Below, in pieces: positions 35,129 through 44,104 of a stretch of DNA of 64,000 bases. Where the stretch lies: positions 391,882-455,881 of the forward strand of contig WJMO01000006.1 in the NCBI GenBank assembly GCA_014727915.1, in the 5' to 3' direction. The notes under the pieces are model-generated. The model was not told the DNA's origin. It saw nothing but the letters and a program-made list of their open reading frames with translations, and made no database searches. The stretch comes from Candidatus Altarchaeales archaeon. GTDB lineage: Archaea > Altiarchaeota > Altiarchaeia > IMC4 > SCGC-AAA252-I15. Each line of letters begins with the position of its first letter. The first letter of the stretch is position 1. A program made the position numbers and the translations under genes.

Positions 35129-35632
35129 ATGAAGCTGCTATGGTGCATAACAGGAGGAGAATACCATCTGGAAGAGTGTGTCGAATATATCGAAGGATTA
35201 AATGACATTACATTAGTATTCTCCCAGGCAGGGATGGAAGTCACTGCAATGTACGGTCTAATGGAGAGGATAAGGAATCTGGGCTGTGAGATAGTCCATG
35301 AGAAAGACCAGGGCAGTTCAGCGCCAATAATAAGGAGGCTGCGCCAGTACGGGAAAGTGGTTGTAGCCCCTTGCACAGCCAACACGGCTGCCAAGATAGC
35401 GAACGGCATCGCCGACAGCCTGGTTTCCAACATCGTCTCACAGGGCCTTAAGATGGGATTGGAGATAATAGTGTTGCCTACAGACTCGGCCGAGGAAGTT
35501 AAGGGAAAGGCTGTTGACGGGAGCGAAGTTAGCATAAGGTGCAGGGACATAGACCTGGAGAACGTAGATAAGATCAGAGGAGAGGTATTGGTAGTGTCAG
35601 AGCCAGGACACCTGGGAGAAGCACTGGGCTAG
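35129..35632 (+). CDS. Archaeoflavoprotein AfpA / dihydromethanopterin reductase-like flavoprotein
   Basis: A 167-residue homo-oligomeric FMN-binding flavoprotein (HFCD superfamily). It shows the N-terminal LLWCITGGEYHLEE loop, and the signature APCTANTAAKIANGIADSLVSN (about 84-105), which binds FMN. Relatives include archaeoflavoprotein AfpA (electron carrier from ferredoxin) and DmrB. A role as electron acceptor of ferredoxin would fit the porCDAB operon in this genome. The exact substrate is open. Confidence 0.82.
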   Translation: MKLLWCITGGEYHLEECVEYIEGLNDITLVFSQAGMEVTAMYGLMERIRNLGCEIVHEKDQGSSAPIIRRLRQYGKVVVAPCTANTAAKIANGIADSLVSNIVSQGLKMGLEIIVLPTDSAEEVKGKAVDGSEVSIRCRDIDLENVDKIRGEVLVVSEPGHLGEALG

Positions 35633-35901
35633 CGCCTCTTCTTCCAGACGGCAATGCCTGCCAGGGTTACGAATGCTATGGCAAGGGATGATGTGAGGGT
35701 GTTTATGGGCATGCCTAGGTTTTTCGTGAGGAAATAGAGGAGTAACTGAGGAGCCAGGCCGAATATGAGGCTCAGTCCAAGCCTCTCAGACCATGTTAGG
35801 CCGCGCTTCTTTGGGAACAACGCCAGGGTCACAGCCAAGCCTGGAACGAACACAAGCAGCACAAGAAAAGCCGACACCCATATTATCTGAAATGCCTCCA
35901 T
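35629..35901 (-). CDS. Small membrane protein, DUF1616-like N-terminus
   Basis: 90 residues from ATG 35901 (an in-frame TTG at 35916 would add five). Three hydrophobic helices: IIWVSAFLVLLVFVPGLAVTLALF, LGLSLIFGLAPQLLLYFL and TSSLAIAFVTLAGIAVW. The FVPGLAV...PKKRGLTWSERLGLS pattern resembles the N-terminus of DUF1616 membrane proteins found near archaeal glycosylation genes; the rest of that family is missing here. It overlaps the end of the flavoprotein gene by 4 bp. Confidence 0.65.
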   Translation of the reverse strand: MEAFQIIWVSAFLVLLVFVPGLAVTLALFPKKRGLTWSERLGLSLIFGLAPQLLLYFLTKNLGMPINTLTSSLAIAFVTLAGIAVWKKRR

Positions 35902-35933
35902 GTATAGAGATAACAACAGCTTAAAATAAAACC

Positions 35934-37019
35934 TTAAATCATGTCCGCCAGGAGGTGGGGCATGTTAAAGAGGGCTTTGAACAGGAAACGGGGGTTTTTC
36001 ATGAGTGCTGACAACGTCTTGGAAGCTAAGTCCATGTCACCCCCGGACTCAAGGGAAGCAGTGCCCTCCCTAGCAGCCCTGAACATGCGGTCCTTCGTGT
36101 CGTCAGACATCCTGCAGAGCATCCTGTGTATCATCAGATGCAACCTCAACTCTCCGCCCAGTTCACGCCTCCAACACGCCTCATAGTCGGGTCTGCACGA
36201 GTAGGCCGCTGAAATACCGCCAAAAACCACACCACCGCCCGTGGAGGCCTTTACTTGGCCTGCAGCATCCCCGACCGTTACGATGTTGTCATACTGTGTT
36301 CGCAGGGAAGGTTCGTGGATGGGTATTATGCCAAAAGACTCTGAATGCCTACTGTCAGACCGCACCCTACCAGCCGACTTCAGGCGTTTCACGAAATCAT
36401 CCAGGTAAGGCCGTGGATTGGACTTCACGCACAAACCCACCCTGGCGACATCCCCCGCAGGTATCACCCATGCGAAGAAGTCAGGAACTGTGAAGTGGAG
36501 CTCCACAAAGTCAGGGTCGCAGTCCACCTTCATCTCATACTGCCCTCCGATGAGGAAGTCACGGGGCATTTCAACGCCGCGCTGTCGGTGCAGGGTGTAG
36601 TCAGTGCCTGTCGCCAGCACTATCCGGTCGGCCTTCAACTCTCCTCCAAACCTCAGGTTCACACCACCGTTCAAAGAAGACACCCAGTCCTCAACATAGG
36701 TGGCACCGGCTTTCAGCGCCTTGTCCTGCAATCGCATGTCAAACCCGGGCCTGTCCAAGGCGTAGGCTTTGGTTCGTCGCCCGTCTATCTCAACCTCGAC
36801 TTTGCCTGGAGAGTACATGCGTGCGCCCCGGACCTTGTTCAGAACCGTATCCCCCGGGCTGGCATCAATCCTCTCCAAACCTGATTTGCTTATCAGCCCA
36901 GCGCACTGCATCCGCCTTATGCCTGTGCCCACCAACGCGACCTCATTGGCCGAGCAACCACGCTCGGCTGCTATGCAACCCGCGGGTCCGTTGCCCACCA
37001 CAGCAACATCGTATCTCAT
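35934..37019 (-). CDS. Geranylgeranyl reductase-family FAD enzyme
   Basis: A 361-residue flavoprotein with the N-terminal dinucleotide-binding motif VAVVGNGPAGCIAAERG, a CAGLISKSGLERID segment like that of archaeal GGRs, the sheet with LDRPGFDMRLQDKA, and the second FAD motif TVGDAAGQVKASTGGGVVFG (about 250-270). Archaeal GGR saturates the geranylgeranyl chains of membrane lipids. Other members of this oxidoreductase family exist, so the substrate is inferred. Coupled (ATGA) to the upstream coiled-coil gene. Confidence 0.87.
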   Translation of the reverse strand: MRYDVAVVGNGPAGCIAAERGCSANEVALVGTGIRRMQCAGLISKSGLERIDASPGDTVLNKVRGARMYSPGKVEVEIDGRRTKAYALDRPGFDMRLQDKALKAGATYVEDWVSSLNGGVNLRFGGELKADRIVLATGTDYTLHRQRGVEMPRDFLIGGQYEMKVDCDPDFVELHFTVPDFFAWVIPAGDVARVGLCVKSNPRPYLDDFVKRLKSAGRVRSDSRHSESFGIIPIHEPSLRTQYDNIVTVGDAAGQVKASTGGGVVFGGISAAYSCRPDYEACWRRELGGELRLHLMIHRMLCRMSDDTKDRMFRAAREGTASLESGGDMDLASKTLSALMKNPRFLFKALFNMPHLLADMI

Positions 37020-37648
37020 CTTTTCTTAAGCAGCTTGTCGGAGGCGACCAACGTCTTCTCCCTTGCGCCCTCAACCCTCACATAGCCCTTTTTCTCAAGG
37101 CCTTCAGCCCATTTTACTATTGTCTCCTGGCTGACATCCAATAGCAGGGAGGCATCATACAATTTTATCCGCCCCATTCGCTGGATCAGCTGTATGAAAT
37201 CCTTCACATTGTTCCGGGGCTTATCCCTCTTCGGGGGGTGGGACTCTGATATCGTCGACTCCAACAGGCTGTCAAGCTCGTCGTCGGAGGGGAGCCCACC
37301 GACCCCGAACCTCTGGCCTCCCAATCCCCCCTCCAACGAAGCGGACTCCTCCTTGAATTCCCTGAAATCTCTCTCTCGCTTCTTCAGCTTACGCTCCAAC
37401 GCCTTGGCCTTGGCTTCAGCCGACTCGATCTTCCTCTCCTTTTCGCTGAGCTTCTTCTGCAATTCGGTTATCTGCTGCCTGCACTTCAACAGGTGGAATG
37501 TGAGAGACTCCATCTGCTGGGCTTGGACGGTCATGGCCAGCTGCTCGGGGGTGAGCCTGTCGATTGCGGACTGATGCCATGCTGAAAGCTCCTCCTCCAG
37601 CTTGATACGCCTGATCCTCTCCTCTTCAAGCTCCTTACTCGCGTCCAT
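37016..37648 (-). CDS. Coiled-coil protein with C-terminal winged helix
   Basis: 210 residues from ATG 37648; the start lies inside the last 14 bp of purA. Residues 1-110 form a long Lys/Glu coiled coil, 110-140 a Gly/Ser-rich linker, and 145-210 a wHTH domain (IQRMGRIKLYDASLLLDVSQETIVKWAEGLEKKGYVRVEG), as in archaeal transcription or chromatin-associated proteins. No named family is recognised. Probably a DNA-binding regulator or structural DNA-associated protein (inference). Confidence 0.7.
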   Translation of the reverse strand: MDASKELEEERIRRIKLEEELSAWHQSAIDRLTPEQLAMTVQAQQMESLTFHLLKCRQQITELQKKLSEKERKIESAEAKAKALERKLKKRERDFREFKEESASLEGGLGGQRFGVGGLPSDDELDSLLESTISESHPPKRDKPRNNVKDFIQLIQRMGRIKLYDASLLLDVSQETIVKWAEGLEKKGYVRVEGAREKTLVASDKLLKKR

Positions 37649-38714
37649 CCCTAAAGTCAACCACGTCAAAGACATCAGGTCCCGTTGAAATCAATGTTGC
37701 CTTGACTCCAAGCTTCTCCTCGATGCCCCCAACATGGGATATCGCATCCTCGGAGAGCCTGTCATAATCCTTAACACCAGAGCACTCGGGGAACAGCTTG
37801 TCCAAGCATGTGATGCATATCTGCGTTGCGCCATTTACCCGGGAACTGTAGCGTGCCAGGTCATAGTCGAAGGAGCCTATCTTCCTGGGCCTGCCGGTCA
37901 CGGTCCCCACCTCCCCAAGGTGCTTGGCGAGCATCTCGTTGGTTGTGCCCTCATGACCCTCTGCTTTCGCACGCTCCAACAACGCAGTCCACATGCTGCT
38001 CTTCTCCACCTCCTCGTCCGTGAGGTAGTGTATGTACGGGTCCTCGCCGACCCGGCTCATATACGCCTTGAATATAACGTAGACGTCGTTGACACGGGTT
38101 GGGCCAACGCCCATGTCCGCCGCCGCCGTTGAGGCGGAGGTGTCCTTGCTCGTAACATAAGGGTAGTTCCCGTAGTATAGGCTGAGCCCGAAGCCCTGGC
38201 TCGCCTCTATGAGCACGTCCTCTCCGCCGTCTATGGCATCGTTAATCAACTGCGGCACGTCAGCAATGTAGCCTTCCAGTTCCTTGAAGTCCTTCGCCTG
38301 CCTGGCTACCCTGTTGACCCGGGCCGCGTTCGCGGGACCGCAGCCGGACCCGGTGGTGCCTATCTTCTTGCTGTTCGCTGAATGGTCCGCGTCCTTGTGC
38401 TCCTGCTCGATGACAGCGCACCGCCTGTCCACCTTTATCCTGTCCCCCACGCCGGTCATCTCAACCTCCTCAAGGAAACGCTGTATGTCGACTAGTACTC
38501 CAGCACCTATCAGGAGGTGTGAGTTTGGGTTGACGAAACCGCAGGTTATCATCCTCAGCCCGTATTTCTTCCCGTCCTTGTATACCGTGTGGCCTGCGTT
38601 AGGGCCGACCCCAGCCCTTCCTATGTATGCTGGCTTGTCTTTCAAAGCCAGGTACGAAACCATCTTACCCTTTCCCTCGTCTCCGTAATGCCCGCCAACG
38701 ACAACTGATACCAT
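37635..38714 (-). CDS. purA: Adenylosuccinate synthetase (short archaeal form)
   Basis: Commits IMP to AMP by GTP-dependent ligation of aspartate. GHYGDEGKGK forms the P-loop (about 8-17), GPNAGHT the IMP loop (about 37), and GTTGSGCGPANAAR the switch region; the C-terminal half has SQGFGLSLYYGNYPYVTSKDTS and RPRKIGSFD. At 359 residues it is the short form seen in many archaea (bacterial enzymes are about 430). It complements the purSLQ operon 2 kb downstream. Confidence 0.96.
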   Translation of the reverse strand: MVSVVVGGHYGDEGKGKMVSYLALKDKPAYIGRAGVGPNAGHTVYKDGKKYGLRMITCGFVNPNSHLLIGAGVLVDIQRFLEEVEMTGVGDRIKVDRRCAVIEQEHKDADHSANSKKIGTTGSGCGPANAARVNRVARQAKDFKELEGYIADVPQLINDAIDGGEDVLIEASQGFGLSLYYGNYPYVTSKDTSASTAAADMGVGPTRVNDVYVIFKAYMSRVGEDPYIHYLTDEEVEKSSMWTALLERAKAEGHEGTTNEMLAKHLGEVGTVTGRPRKIGSFDYDLARYSSRVNGATQICITCLDKLFPECSGVKDYDRLSEDAISHVGGIEEKLGVKATLISTGPDVFDVVDFRDGRE

Positions 38715-38824
38715 GTTATTTCACCTAATCTCAAAGACAAGTTATACTAAGTGAAACGGTATATTAATGCTTGAAAACAAGCCGGGCAACGTATTTAACA
38801 TGCGCATGACATGAATAAGGGAAG

Positions 38825-39403
38825 ATGATAGACGAGAAGGAGCTGGAGTCCATAAGAGACGACCTCAGCAGGCTGTCAAACGACAAGATAGAGCAGACCA
38901 AGGCCAGCCGAGACGTTGTTAAGAAGAGCAAGGAGCTCATCTACAGCATCCACCGGGGTGACATGGAGACTGCAAAGGACAAGGCCGCAGAGATAGAAGA
39001 GATGCGTAAAAAACTGGATGAGATGGCGAAGACAGAGAAGCTCCGGGGACAGCACAGCTACAGCATCGCAGTCCAAGAGTACGTGGAAGCGGTCACATAC
39101 CATGAGGTCATGACCAGCAAGCGGCTGCCCACCAGAAAGCAGTTGAACGCGGACACGGAGCTCTACCTGATGGGATTGTCAGACCTCACCGGGGAACTCG
39201 TACGAAAGGCCGTTGACGACATGGTAAAAGAGAACTACGACCGCGCAACATGGCTGCGGGACGTGGTCTCGGAAATATACGGGGCGATACTCTCCCTCGA
39301 CTTCGAAGGAGGGGAAGCCCGGCGTAAAAGCGACCAGATCAAATGGAACCTCAACAAACTCGAAGACCTAGTATACGACGCCAAAATCAGGGGGAAAATC
39401 TGA
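38825..39403 (+). CDS. Translin family protein
   Basis: A 192-residue all-helical protein. The signature stretch EYVEAVTYHEVMTSKRLPTRKQLN, the LYLMGLSDLTGELVRKAVDD segment and the C-terminal YDAKIRGKI match archaeal translin homologues, which form ring-like RNA/ssDNA-binding oligomers, some with RNase activity. TATTTAAC about 31 nt before the ATG is a good TATA box. Its C-terminus converges with the helical-repeat gene. Confidence 0.9.
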   Translation: MIDEKELESIRDDLSRLSNDKIEQTKASRDVVKKSKELIYSIHRGDMETAKDKAAEIEEMRKKLDEMAKTEKLRGQHSYSIAVQEYVEAVTYHEVMTSKRLPTRKQLNADTELYLMGLSDLTGELVRKAVDDMVKENYDRATWLRDVVSEIYGAILSLDFEGGEARRKSDQIKWNLNKLEDLVYDAKIRGKI

Positions 39404-39411
39404 ACCGTTCG

Positions 39412-40650
39412 CTAATGCGGTTTCAGCCTGTTCTTGGGTTGGCCACCGCCATCGGGTTTTAGTTCCATCCGGGTTGTAGGAGGCCCGGCAGCAAGCAGTT
39501 CATCGACTGTAGCTACCAAATCTGTTTTTCCGTCAGCACGCCACGACCCGCCAGCAGATTCGAGCGCCTGCCTCATACCCTGCGGGTCCTTTTTCAACTG
39601 GCCGCGTATCACCTGTCCAGCAAGTTCCCTGTTCTCCCCGCTCTCGTCGTTGAGGGTGAACGCCAGCTGCTCCTGCATCTCCGTTGGAAAACGCTGGCGC
39701 CCACATATCCTGGAAAGACGTTCCAGGCTGGATTTCCTCATGAAATCATCCTGATGGGATAAGTCAGCTCCAAAATCCTGGATGGCCTCAACCGGCAGTT
39801 CCTGCTTGTCGCTCAGGTTTATCAAAGCCCGTGAGGAGGCATTACTTGAATGTCTCGTCCCCTCCTGGGATATAAGGTGAAGCCTTCGGACTACATCCTC
39901 CGGGAAAGCCTGTATCTCGGCAGCGTCAGCCAACGCCTCCCCAGCCAGCCTGTTAACCTCCACATCAGGGTCGCCCCTCATGGGAATGCCGTTTGAAAGC
40001 CCTCCCTGGCATACGCCCCCCTCACCAGTTGAACAGCCCATGAGGCTTGCAACATGCCTAAGATAAGGTTCCGGGAGCTCCCGCTTGCCAGCCATGTACA
40101 TGAAAAACGCCACCCCGTACCTGCGGAACCAATAGTCCTTATCCCTCAACAGCTCCACCATGGGACGCAGGACCGTGTCCTCGGGGAAGTCCCGGGCGTA
40201 AACATCCCTCAACTGCACACCCCTGCCGGCAGCCACCTGGTGTATGCCCCGGTAGTCGAGGAATAGCGTGTCATCTCTCCCGCATTGAGCCCTCAGATCA
40301 GAGTTAACATCCTCTACGGAAATTCCGCCTTCTTCTGCTATTCTATCAATCATGCCTTTCTTGCCGTTTCCACGGCCTGCATTATGGGTCGCGTTAAGGG
40401 CATGCTCTCTAACCTGCGTCAGTTTCCCGCGATCGCTGTAAGGAATCTCGGCAAGAATTTCTCCGGGTGGAATATGGGTGGGGGGGTATTCATCGACTGG
40501 TGTCGCGTCAAAACGCAAGGCAATCAAACCCTGCAAAACAGGCAGGGGCAACCTAGCCTGTTCAGCGTGTTTTTCCGCATCCCTGCATGCCGCCACGCGC
40601 ACATAAGGATCAGATGACCTAAGCCCCTCTAGGACCGAAGCCTCGTCCAT
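39412..40650 (-). CDS. HEAT/ARM-like helical repeat protein
   Basis: A 412-residue soluble protein made of helical pairs with HEAT-like spacing, e.g. DPYVRVAACRDAEKHAEQ near the N-terminus, VNRLAGEALADAAEIQAFPEDVVRRL, and FMRKSSLERLSRICGRQRFPTEM, each followed by a Pro-containing turn. A Cys-containing loop (SLMGCSTGEGGVCQGG) interrupts the middle. The C-terminal tail is disordered (PDGGGQPKNRLKPH). Probably a scaffold or protein-binding factor. No specific family is recognised. Leaderless promoter: TTATAAAAC about 26 nt upstream. Confidence 0.7.
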   Translation of the reverse strand: MDEASVLEGLRSSDPYVRVAACRDAEKHAEQARLPLPVLQGLIALRFDATPVDEYPPTHIPPGEILAEIPYSDRGKLTQVREHALNATHNAGRGNGKKGMIDRIAEEGGISVEDVNSDLRAQCGRDDTLFLDYRGIHQVAAGRGVQLRDVYARDFPEDTVLRPMVELLRDKDYWFRRYGVAFFMYMAGKRELPEPYLRHVASLMGCSTGEGGVCQGGLSNGIPMRGDPDVEVNRLAGEALADAAEIQAFPEDVVRRLHLISQEGTRHSSNASSRALINLSDKQELPVEAIQDFGADLSHQDDFMRKSSLERLSRICGRQRFPTEMQEQLAFTLNDESGENRELAGQVIRGQLKKDPQGMRQALESAGGSWRADGKTDLVATVDELLAAGPPTTRMELKPDGGGQPKNRLKPH

Positions 40651-40670
40651 GTCATTTAAGAAATAGGCAA

Positions 40671-40680
40671 GGTTTTATAA
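40671..40680 (-). promoter_or_regulatory. TATA-like box of the helical-repeat gene
   Basis: Minus-strand TTATAAAACC lies about 26 nt before the ATG at 40650, indicating a leaderless transcript. Confidence 0.5.
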
Positions 40681-40727
40681 TATGTTGAAAAATGAGGCCT
40701 TGGCAGGTGATTTAATACCTCTTTTTC

Positions 40728-40749
40728 TATATGATAAACCTTGAGGTTT
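40728..40749 (+). promoter_or_regulatory. purSLQ promoter with palindromic operator candidate
   Basis: A TATA-like TATATGA (40728-40734) lies 27 nt before the purS ATG. The palindrome AAACCT-TG-AGGTTT (40736-40749) sits exactly between the TATA box and the expected start of a leaderless mRNA, where a repressor would block transcription. Seen directly; the regulatory role is inferred. Confidence 0.5.
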
Positions 40750-40754
40750 AGGCG

Positions 40755-40997
40755 ATGGACTACACGGTTGAAGTGAGGGTTGAACTGAAGCACGGGGTGT
40801 TGGACGCTGAAGGAGAGACCGTGCAGAAGAGCCTTGGACTCCTGGGCTTCAATGTGGACAAGGTCGAGACGGTGAAGGTCTACAAGGTGATGTTGAAGGC
40901 TGACAGCGAGGAGAAGGCGTTGAAGACGATGAAGCAGGCCTGTGAAAAGCTCCTGGCCAACCCTGTGATACAGGATTACAGCGTCAAGGTGGTATGA
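40755..40997 (+). CDS. purS: Phosphoribosylformylglycinamidine synthase subunit PurS
   Basis: An 80-residue small bridging subunit of FGAM synthase. The fold starts with VEVRVELKHGVLDAEGETVQKSLGLLG, the conserved PurS sequence, followed by VDKVETVKVYKV and the C-terminal LANPVIQDYSV. PurS dimerises and channels ammonia between PurQ and PurL. First gene of purS-purL-purQ. Confidence 0.95.
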   Translation: MDYTVEVRVELKHGVLDAEGETVQKSLGLLGFNVDKVETVKVYKVMLKADSEEKALKTMKQACEKLLANPVIQDYSVKVV

Positions 40998-43307
40998 TTG
41001 TACAAGAAGCTCACAGACGACGTTTATGAAGTTGAGATACTGGAGGCGTCAAAGGAGGAGCTGGAGACCATAAGCAGGGAGCGGAACATCGGATTGTCCG
41101 ACGACGAGATGGTGATGGTCCAAACCCACTTCAAAAAAGAGGGCCGGAACCCCACGGACATAGAGTTGGAGGCCATCGCCCAGAGCTGGAGCGAACACTG
41201 CTGCTACAAGAGCAGCAAACCCATACTCAAGGAGACCGTGTTCAACATCGAGGCACCCCAGAACATCTGCGTCATAAGCGAGGACGCGGGCGTCGTAGAC
41301 TTCGACGAAGACCACGCCTACGTGGTAGCATTGGAATCACATAATCACCCGTCCGCCTTGGATCCCTACGGCGGCGCAGCCACGGGAGTCGGCGGCATAT
41401 TGAGGGATGTCGTCTGCATGGGCGCCCAGCCCATCGCGTTGATAGACCCATTGTTCTTCGGGCCGCTCGACTACGACGATAAGAAGCTGCCAGCGGGGAC
41501 GAAACACCCCAAGTACCTCTTCCACGGCGTCGTGTCAGGCATCGCAGACTACGGGAACCGCGTGGGCATACCTACGGTCGCAGGCATGGTATGCTTCGAC
41601 GAGAGCTACGTAAGCAATTGCCTGGTGAACGTCGGGTGCATCGGCATAGTGCCGAAGGACGAGATAATACACAGCTACGCCGGAGGCGCGGGCGACAAGC
41701 TCATACTGGCAGGTGGGAAGACAGGGAGGGACGGCATACACGGGGTAACATTCGCAAGCGCGGAACTGGACGAGAGCAGCGAATCAGAGTCACGCCCTGC
41801 AGTACAGCTGGGATATGCGATCATGAAGGAGCCGCTGATGCACGCCTGCCTAGAAGCCAACCGGAAGAAACTGCTGACTGGTATGAAGGACTTCGGCGGC
41901 GGCGGACTGAGCTGCGTGTCGGCGGAGATGGCCCACGCAGCCGGATTGGGAGCCACCATAGACCTGGACAGGATAGCATTGAAGGAGCCGGGCGTGAAGC
42001 CATGGGAGATATGGGTGTCGGAAAGCCAGGAGAGGATGATGGTCTCGGTCAAACCGGAGGACGTGGACAAGGTATTGGAGATATTCGACTTCTGGGACGT
42101 CCCAGCCGCGGTGGTCGGGGAAGTAGACGAATCAACGAGGATCAAAGCCACCCACGGGGGGGTTAAGGTGTTGGACATGGACCTGGAATTCCTGATAAAA
42201 GGCGTTTGCTACACCCGCCCCTATAAGAAGGCTCCCGCCTGCATAGACGAAACAGATTTCAAGATGCCCGACCTGGAGAAGGCATGCCTGGACCTGCTGA
42301 ACCTGGAGAACGTCGGCAGCAGGGAATCGGTTATCAGGAGGTACGACCATGAGGTCCGCGCCAACACCATATTGAAGCCCATGCAGGGCATCGTGAACAG
42401 GCAAACCCACGGGGACGCGGCGGTCATTAAGCCGTTGGACGAATCATACCGGGGACTGTCCATAACATCGGACGTGAACCCCTTCCTATGCAGGGCAGAC
42501 CCCTACTGGGGCTCCGCGTCGGCGGTTGAGGAGGCGATAAGGAACCTTGTGGCAGTCAACAGCGCGCCCCATTCCATGGCCGACTGCCTCAACTTCGGGA
42601 ACCCGGAGAAGGAAGACCGGCTTGGGGAGTTCGCGGCCGCGGCCGAAGGCCTCTACTTCGTAGCGAATGCCTTCGGGATACCGTTCGTGTCGGGGAACGT
42701 CAGCCTATACAACGAAGGACCCACCGGACCCATCGCACCCACCCCAACCCTATTGGGCGTCGGGATAGTCGAGGACGTGCGGAAATGCGTCACCTCCGAC
42801 TTGAAAGGGTCGGGCAACAACATATACCTGGTTGGGGAGACCAGAAAGGAGATGAGGGGGTCACAGTATTACAGGATGATGGGTTTGGACGGCGGGTGCG
42901 TGCCAACAGTGGAGCCAGAGAAGACCAAAGAGAAGGTGAATGGGTTGTTGAAGGCCATGGAGAAGGAGCTGGTGAAGAGCTGCCACGATCCCTCGGAGGG
43001 CGGGTTGTTCATCGCGCTCGCAGAGATGTGCCTCGGAGGAGAAATGGGAGTAGAAGCCGACATCACACCCTTAGGAGAGCTGAGATCAGACTTCAAGCTG
43101 TTCAGCGAATCCAACGGGCGGTGGCTGGTGGAAGTCGCGGACGAGGACAGGAAGGAGTTCGAGAAGACCGTTGAGTGTGTGAAGATAGGAACCACAAAAG
43201 ATGATAAAAAAATCAAAATAATTGATAGAAAAGTTGAAATAGTTTTGAATTTGGATGATGTGAGGGGCGTTTGGTCGTCTGCAATTGAGCGGGAGGTGCC
43301 GGAATGA
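40998..43307 (+). CDS. purL: Phosphoribosylformylglycinamidine synthase subunit PurL
   Basis: The 769-residue ATP-dependent synthetase subunit (small PurL form, with PurQ separate). Motifs include [11 protein letters not shown] near residue 55, [25 protein letters not shown] (ATP/Mg site, about 110-134), and the second pseudo-repeat with [11 protein letters not shown]-type sequence ([11 protein letters not shown]). Translation begins with TTG 40998 immediately after the purS stop. A short, more AT-rich stretch (about 43190-43260) encodes a Lys/Ile-rich segment just before the end. Confidence 0.95.
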   Translation: MYKKLTDDVYEVEILEASKEELETISRERNIGLSDDEMVMVQTHFKKEGRNPTDIELEAIAQSWSEHCCYKSSKPILKETVFNIEAPQNICVISEDAGVVDFDEDHAYVVALESHNHPSALDPYGGAATGVGGILRDVVCMGAQPIALIDPLFFGPLDYDDKKLPAGTKHPKYLFHGVVSGIADYGNRVGIPTVAGMVCFDESYVSNCLVNVGCIGIVPKDEIIHSYAGGAGDKLILAGGKTGRDGIHGVTFASAELDESSESESRPAVQLGYAIMKEPLMHACLEANRKKLLTGMKDFGGGGLSCVSAEMAHAAGLGATIDLDRIALKEPGVKPWEIWVSESQERMMVSVKPEDVDKVLEIFDFWDVPAAVVGEVDESTRIKATHGGVKVLDMDLEFLIKGVCYTRPYKKAPACIDETDFKMPDLEKACLDLLNLENVGSRESVIRRYDHEVRANTILKPMQGIVNRQTHGDAAVIKPLDESYRGLSITSDVNPFLCRADPYWGSASAVEEAIRNLVAVNSAPHSMADCLNFGNPEKEDRLGEFAAAAEGLYFVANAFGIPFVSGNVSLYNEGPTGPIAPTPTLLGVGIVEDVRKCVTSDLKGSGNNIYLVGETRKEMRGSQYYRMMGLDGGCVPTVEPEKTKEKVNGLLKAMEKELVKSCHDPSEGGLFIALAEMCLGGEMGVEADITPLGELRSDFKLFSESNGRWLVEVADEDRKEFEKTVECVKIGTTKDDKKIKIIDRKVEIVLNLDDVRGVWSSAIEREVPE

Positions 43308-44104
43308 AAGCGGCCATCCTGGTGATAGAGGGGACCAACTGCGAGGACGAAGGCAGCAAAGCATTCGAGAAGGTCGGCTTCGAAACCGAGAAGGTCCACC
43401 TGAAGCAGCTGACAAAAGACTGCAGTAGAGAGAGGCATAGGACTCTTTCCGACTATGACGTCCTGTTCATCCCCGGAGGCTGGAGCGCCGGCGACTACAT
43501 ACGGGCGGGAGCCATATTCGGAGCGAGGATGAAGAGCACGCTCGGAGACGAACTACAGGAGTTCATCGACGATGAAAAAATCATAGTCGGCGTCTGCAAT
43601 GGGTTCCAGGTCCTGGTAGAGTCGGGGATCCTGCCGGGCGTCAACGGCATCAGCGAAAAGGCGGAGGGAGTTCTAACCATAAACGCGAACGGCAGGTTCC
43701 AGTGCAGGCCGACATACCTAAAACATGAGAACGCGTGCAGGATAACAGAAGGCATCGGCGTGGGCGAAATAATGCAGGTGCCCGTCGCACATGCAGAGGG
43801 CAGGCTCACATTCGGTGATAGGGACGATGAGATGCTCGGAATGCTAGAGAAGAACGGACAGATAGTTTTCACCTACTGCCGCCCGGACGGAAGGCCGGCT
43901 GAGGGGATAGTCCCCTGGAACCCCAACGGGTCGCTGGCGGACATCGCAGGCATATGCAACCCAAAGGGGAACGTGCTTGGCATGATGCCCCACCCAGAGA
44001 GGGTGATGGAATCCATACAGCAGGCCGAGTGGACAAGAAGATGCTACGTTGGCGGGGACGGGCTCAAACTATTCAAGAGCATAGCAGACAATCTGAAACC
44101 CTAG
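43304..44104 (+). CDS. purQ: Phosphoribosylformylglycinamidine synthase subunit PurQ
   Basis: The glutaminase subunit of FGAM synthase, 266 residues, class I amidotransferase fold. Visible are [11 protein letters not shown] (oxyanion region, about 56), the nucleophile in GVCNGFQVL (about 96), VAHAEGR, and the catalytic His/Glu pair in MPHPER near residue 228. It is coupled to purL by ATGA and overlaps the end of the convergent envelope gene by 4 bp. Confidence 0.96.
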   Translation: MKAAILVIEGTNCEDEGSKAFEKVGFETEKVHLKQLTKDCSRERHRTLSDYDVLFIPGGWSAGDYIRAGAIFGARMKSTLGDELQEFIDDEKIIVGVCNGFQVLVESGILPGVNGISEKAEGVLTINANGRFQCRPTYLKHENACRITEGIGVGEIMQVPVAHAEGRLTFGDRDDEMLGMLEKNGQIVFTYCRPDGRPAEGIVPWNPNGSLADIAGICNPKGNVLGMMPHPERVMESIQQAEWTRRCYVGGDGLKLFKSIADNLKP

